In this document: positions 7,692-10,271 of the stretch, piece by piece
Layout of the letters: each line of letters opens with the position of its first letter
Numbering within the stretch: the stretch's first letter is position 1
NCBI GenBank assembly: GCA_007120055.1
Contig: SKOL01000470.1
Coordinates: forward strand, 1-10,271
Direction of reading: 5' to 3'
DNA length: 10,271 bases
Source of the DNA: Anaerobacillus sp.
GTDB taxonomy: Bacteria; Bacillota; Bacilli; Bacillales_H; Anaerobacillaceae
Position numbers and translations under genes: made by a program
Notes under the pieces: model-generated
Databases searched by the model: none
The model's input: only the letters and a program-made list of their open reading frames with translations
Told to the model about the DNA's origin: nothing

Positions 7692-7812
7692 AGAGGGTGG
7701 GACAAAACAAAGTGTCAGACACCGCTAGACACCGAATATAGATATATGATAAATCTTTACGTCTATATTTAGTAGGATCCGCGTGGTGTCAGACACTTTT
7801 GTCCCACCCTCT
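7692..7812. repeat. Family C long hairpin with GTGTCAGACAC arms
   Basis: The outer arms (7692-7723 and 7785-7812) match over 28 bases, interrupted only by a four-base CAAA bulge in the left arm. Each contains GAGGGTGGGACAAAA and GTGTCAGACACC or the complement. Inside, AATATAGAT pairs with GTCTATATT with one mismatch. Plus-strand transcripts would end CTCTTTTACTTT, so weak terminator activity is possible, although no plus-strand gene reaches it. The adjacent 7813-7977 is AT-rich and shows no gene or clear signal. B. subtilis has hisJ in this gap; no trace of it is seen. Confidence 0.8.
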
Positions 7813-7977
7813 TTTACTTTAAAAAAATATAATATTTTTCGATATTAACATGATACCATGAATAAACAAATTTTGACTTATTTTTTTACTTTTTCTACAA
7901 AAAAAATCAAAAGATAATGCTTTCCTTAATTCCTATCTCTATTTTAAAAGGAATTAGGTTGGACATACCTTTCGACC

Positions 7978-8637
7978 TTATTTATTCGAAACTATTTTAT
8001 TAAGTTTTAGTTCTTCACTTTCACTAATATCGTTATATAAAAATTCGCTTAGCCATCGCTCGATATGCTTAATATACTTTTGTACAAAATATTCTTCATG
8101 CGGTTGCAGGTGGTAGACTTCTCTAATGTACTGCGGTTGTGAATAGGGCATCGTTAACAAAGCTCGTAATTGGATTACAACGAAGTCGCAGGATAATTGC
8201 CTAAACTCTTTTTTCTTCATTCCCGCTTCAACAAGTGCTTTCACAAAATGCTTTTCTTTCATTAGATAGGTCATCATCAGTTCTCTTACTAACGTCGAAT
8301 CTAAGGTTACTTCCCGATGAACAAATCTTGCCAGATGGTGATTTTTTTGTTGATATTTAAGTAAGTCGGTTACGATTGTATAAAGACATCTTTTCGCACT
8401 AACTAATTCTAACTTTTTATAACTCTCTTCGACGATGTTAGTATAGTTTTCTAAGAAATCAATCATTAACTGCTCTAGAAGACCTTGTTTATTACCGAAA
8501 TAATAAGAAATTAGCGCTCCATTCACTCCTGCTTCATTTGCAATAGCGCGTACTGAAGTACCGCTATACCCTCTTACATTAAATAAAGATACAGCTGCAT
8601 CCATCACTTTACGTTTTGTTTTTTCACCTTTATCCAC
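7978..8637 (-). CDS. refZ: RefZ (YttP), TetR-family sporulation and division factor
   Basis: The 219-residue protein has a TetR-type N-terminal DNA-binding domain: helices around residues 8-22 (KRKVMDAAVSLFNVRG), then the helix-turn-helix TSVRAIANEAGVNGALISYYFGNKQGLL at about 27-54. The divergent helical C-terminal part has no recognisable ligand pocket. In Bacillus, RefZ binds motifs near the origin and affects FtsZ and septum placement early in sporulation. The assignment rests on the domain plus its place between ezrA and the GGDEF gene. The start is GTG at 8637, supported by AAAGGAGGG nine bases upstream; the next ATG, codon 11, would cut into the first helix. Copy B3 begins 55 bases upstream. 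No clear terminator follows the TAA. It is slightly longer than the B. subtilis protein (about 207). Confidence 0.85.
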   Translation of the reverse strand: MDKGEKTKRKVMDAAVSLFNVRGYSGTSVRAIANEAGVNGALISYYFGNKQGLLEQLMIDFLENYTNIVEESYKKLELVSAKRCLYTIVTDLLKYQQKNHHLARFVHREVTLDSTLVRELMMTYLMKEKHFVKALVEAGMKKKEFRQLSCDFVVIQLRALLTMPYSQPQYIREVYHLQPHEEYFVQKYIKHIERWLSEFLYNDISESEELKLNKIVSNK

Positions 8638-8691
8638 TGTAGAAATCCCTCCTTTTAAAGATTCGTTTAAAAATCAAGTCAAATTAGCTAA

Positions 8692-8772
8692 CTCAATGAA
8701 TTTCATAATTCATTATTCACGCCACTAAGACCAATATATAGTTGCGTCAAAACCATTCGCAAACTATATATT
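8692..8772 (+). repeat. Family B MITE-like repeat, truncated copy (B3)
   Basis: It starts CTCAATGAATTTCATAATTC and follows the complement of B1 through the loop segment GCAAACTATATATT, then stops matching, so most of the distal arm is lost. Orientation is the same as the copy at 7571-7670. It lies between the refZ ribosome site and the candidate refZ promoter, and would be transcribed in the refZ leader if that promoter is right. Confidence 0.8.
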
Positions 8773-8787
8773 AACCAACTATCTAAC

Positions 8788-8831
8788 TAATTAATTATAA
8801 AGCATCAAACTCCTGCCTTTTCTTCTCGACA
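8788..8831 (-). promoter_or_regulatory. Candidate SigH promoter with Spo0A-like box for refZ
   Basis: Minus strand: GCAGGAGTT (8808-8816) matches eight of nine positions of the SigH -35 pattern. After 11 bases AATTAATTA (8788-8796) fits the -10 pattern except for the G of GAAT. TGTCGAG (8825-8831), six of seven bases of a Spo0A box, lies nine bases upstream of the -35, a usual activator position. Known early-sporulation control of refZ in B. subtilis makes this plausible. A TATAAT also overlaps (8794-8799) but lacks a good SigA -35. Confidence 0.35.
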
Positions 8832-9029
8832 TACAGTAAAAAAAGTTCTACATTAACTGATATAACTCTACTTTAAAACTCACTATATAAATCGAAGTTT
8901 GTTAACTTTAACCGAATTATCAGTTTTTTTGTCTAACCATCAAACCAACTAGCTAGCTAACTAACCAACAAAAAAAGTAATGGCTCGAGTTGGATTTTCA
9001 CTTCCAAATCTCAAACCACTACTCTTTTA
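8832..9029. other. AT-rich gene-free stretch with CTAA-type simple repeat
   Basis: This middle part of the 589-base gap between refZ and the GGDEF gene shows no reading frame worth calling. It contains a low-complexity run built on CTAA/CTAG at about 8943-8970 (AACTAGCTAGCTAACTAACC), resembling AACCAACTATCTAACTAATT just right of B3 at about 8773-8792. I see no promoter, structured RNA or gene remnant that I can defend here. Confidence 0.5.
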
Positions 9030-9050
9030 AAAGGCGCTTCCGCTTTTCTT
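9030..9050 (-). repeat. Family A mini-unit
   Basis: On the minus strand AAGAAAAGCGGAAGCGCCTT repeats the first bases of copy A3, which lies 35 bases away in the same orientation. On the plus strand AAAGGCG and CGCTTTT form a 7-bp stem (one G-T pair) around CTTC, followed by a short T-rich tail. It may be a leftover family A end or a weak terminator for plus-strand transcripts. Confidence 0.6.
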
Positions 9051-9083
9051 AAAAAAATAAGAGGTTAATTATTTTTGAACTTA

Positions 9084-9226
9084 GAAAGGTGTCTAGCTTC
9101 AGCGCCTAGCCCTTCGATCGTTTCGATCCACCGATGTTTATCAACTCGGAGATACGTCTCAAGAGGAGATAAACCAGCGCTGGCTCTCCAACGCTTTTCA
9201 GGGCTGCCCAAGGCGCTTCCGCTTTT
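9084..9226 (-). repeat. Family A structured repeat, copy abutting the GGDEF gene (A3)
   Basis: Read on the minus strand it starts AAAAGCGGAAGCGCCTTGG directly after the TAG stop at 9227 and ends GAAGCTAGACACCTTTC. Pairs are AGCGCC with GGCGCT, AGCCCT with AGGGCT, AGCGTT with AACGAT (one mismatch), TTTATC with GATAAA and GAGA with TCTC. Several of these helices differ in sequence from copy A2 but keep pairing. It forms the start of the GGDEF gene's 3' untranslated region; no separate terminator is evident. Confidence 0.85.
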
Positions 9227-10271
9227 CTACATATAGCATGTATTTTCGTCGAAAACTACGACTATATTTTTACCTGTTCGTTTTGCGGTATATAATGCTT
9301 GGTCTGCATGATTAAATAATGTTTTTAACGATTTATCTTTATCAACTTGCTTCCACTCAGAGACACCACAAGATACGGTCACTCGAGGACTCGTTTCTTG
9401 GGCTAATTTTTCACGAATACGCTCCGCAACCGTTACACCGACTTCTTGATCAACTTTCGATAAATAAACAGCGAGTTCTTCTCCACCCCATCTTGCTGCA
9501 ATATCAGAGGTTTTAATATTTTTCTTTATTACATTTGCGACTTGAATAATAATATCGTCACCAACTTGGTGGCCGTATATGTCGTTAATTTGTTTAAAAT
9601 TATCAATATCAATTAATATAAAACAACCATAAGCATCTTGGTTCATCGACTGTTGAACTTTTTCATCTAAATAATTTCTCGCATATAGTCTCGTTAAGTG
9701 ATCAGTGATCACTAGTTTTTCTAATTCTTCATGAAGCATCGAATTCGTAAATGCTAACGTCGAATGATGAATTAAAGACTGCAGAAGCTTGAACTTGTTA
9801 AAGGAGAAATAATATGCATGTTCATGAACGATCATTACCGCGCCCTTCAATTCACCACTTTGAATCATCGGAACAGCGATAAAAGAGCGGTAAGGCTTTA
9901 ATAAATGAGGCTCATTTGAAGCAAGGTCACCAATAAACAACGCATCTTTATCTTTTTTAATTCGGTCGCAAAAAGCTTTTATATCCGATAAATTCGTGTC
10001 TTTGAAAAAAAAGCTTGTGCTTCCTTCAATAACTTCTATATCTCCATTCGGCCGAAACATAAAAAAGCCAATTTCCTGAGCGCTAAAAGATGATGTAATT
10101 TGCTGGGTCATATAACTAATCGTTTCCGAAAGCCTCAAATTAGAATTTAGTTGATGGGAGGTTTTATTAATGAGTTGAAGATCTTCAACGAGTTGCCTAG
10201 ACTGTTGATAAAGTTCAGCATTTTCTATTGCGTTTCCTCCTGTATCTGCTAACACTTCAATAAAATCAATT
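9227..10271 (-). CDS. dgcP: GAF-GGDEF diguanylate cyclase (DgcP/YtrP-like), 5' end outside window
   Basis: Diguanylate cyclases join two GTP into cyclic-di-GMP, which controls motility and matrix formation. The frame is open to the window edge (IDFIE precedes the GTG at 10255, which is therefore not taken as the start), so about 347 C-terminal residues are seen. Numbered from that GTG, there is the end of one GAF-like region (to about 18), a linker helix, a second GAF-like domain (about 28-170) and a GGDEF domain (about 183-342). The GGDEF domain has DHLTRLYARNYL at 185-196, metal and substrate residues in LIDIDNFKQIND (214-225) and the signature GGEEL (257-261). The product-inhibition RxxD site is KTSD (248-251), lacking Arg, so feedback inhibition through it is doubtful. 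B. subtilis DgcP (about 579 residues) sits next to refZ in the same way. Repeat A3 touches the stop codon. Confidence 0.9.
   Translation of the reverse strand, partial: IDFIEVLADTGGNAIENAELYQQSRQLVEDLQLINKTSHQLNSNLRLSETISYMTQQITSSFSAQEIGFFMFRPNGDIEVIEGSTSFFFKDTNLSDIKAFCDRIKKDKDALFIGDLASNEPHLLKPYRSFIAVPMIQSGELKGAVMIVHEHAYYFSFNKFKLLQSLIHHSTLAFTNSMLHEELEKLVITDHLTRLYARNYLDEKVQQSMNQDAYGCFILIDIDNFKQINDIYGHQVGDDIIIQVANVIKKNIKTSDIAARWGGEELAVYLSKVDQEVGVTVAERIREKLAQETSPRVTVSCGVSEWKQVDKDKSLKTLFNHADQALYTAKRTGKNIVVVFDENTCYM

Noticed and set aside
7921..7960. AATTCC/GGAATT inverted repeat downstream of refZ as a terminator
   Set aside because: The loop is long, the stem AT-rich, and no T-run follows on the minus strand.
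486..9226. Family A copies as a CRISPR array
   Set aside because: The copies are dispersed by kilobases, are themselves palindromic, have no regular spacers, and no cas gene is present.

Overview
The window is an AT-rich chromosomal stretch from an endospore-forming Bacillaceae bacterium. It carries an alpha/beta-type small acid-soluble spore protein, the sporulation-linked TetR-family factor RefZ and the Firmicute septation regulator EzrA. From memory, the gene order matches the Bacillus subtilis ytrP(dgcP)-yttP(refZ)-hisJ-ezrA-braB-nifZ-thiI-sspA-ytcI-ytdI neighbourhood, with two differences: no braB between nifZ and ezrA, and no hisJ between ezrA and refZ. I cannot name the species; an alkaliphilic or anaerobic Bacillus relative is only a guess.

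Layout, left to right. Positions 1-483 hold the 3' part of an NAD kinase gene on the plus strand. All other genes are on the minus strand. They are a YtcI/MbcS-type acyl-CoA synthetase (826-2412), an SspA-type spore protein (2782-2985), the tRNA 4-thiouridine sulfurtransferase ThiI (3073-4278) just downstream of its cysteine desulfurase NifZ (4284-5429), EzrA (5807-7501), RefZ (7978-8637), and the 3' part of a GAF-GGDEF diguanylate cyclase like DgcP (9227 to the window end). nadK and the synthetase gene converge on a shared bidirectional terminator at 701-740. Clear terminators also follow sspA and ezrA. Recognisable promoter-like sequences precede the synthetase gene (SigA type), sspA (SigG type) and, more tentatively, refZ (SigH type with a Spo0A-like box).

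The genes are ordinary core genes; the unusual part is the long gaps between them. These gaps are filled with three families of palindromic repeats. Family A (486-690, 5534-5733, 9084-9226, plus a mini-unit at 9030-9050) has conserved ends, and its internal helices change sequence between copies while keeping base pairing. Family B (2543-2662, 7571-7670, 8692-8772) is a roughly 100-120 bp MITE-like hairpin present as one complete, one internally deleted and one end-truncated copy, each just upstream of a minus-strand gene. Family C (7692-7812) is a single long hairpin. A 10-mer, GCTAGACACC, is shared by two A copies and C. I see no tRNA, rRNA, CRISPR array, transposase, phage gene or defence system here. 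The candidate previously undescribed item is the structured repeat family A.
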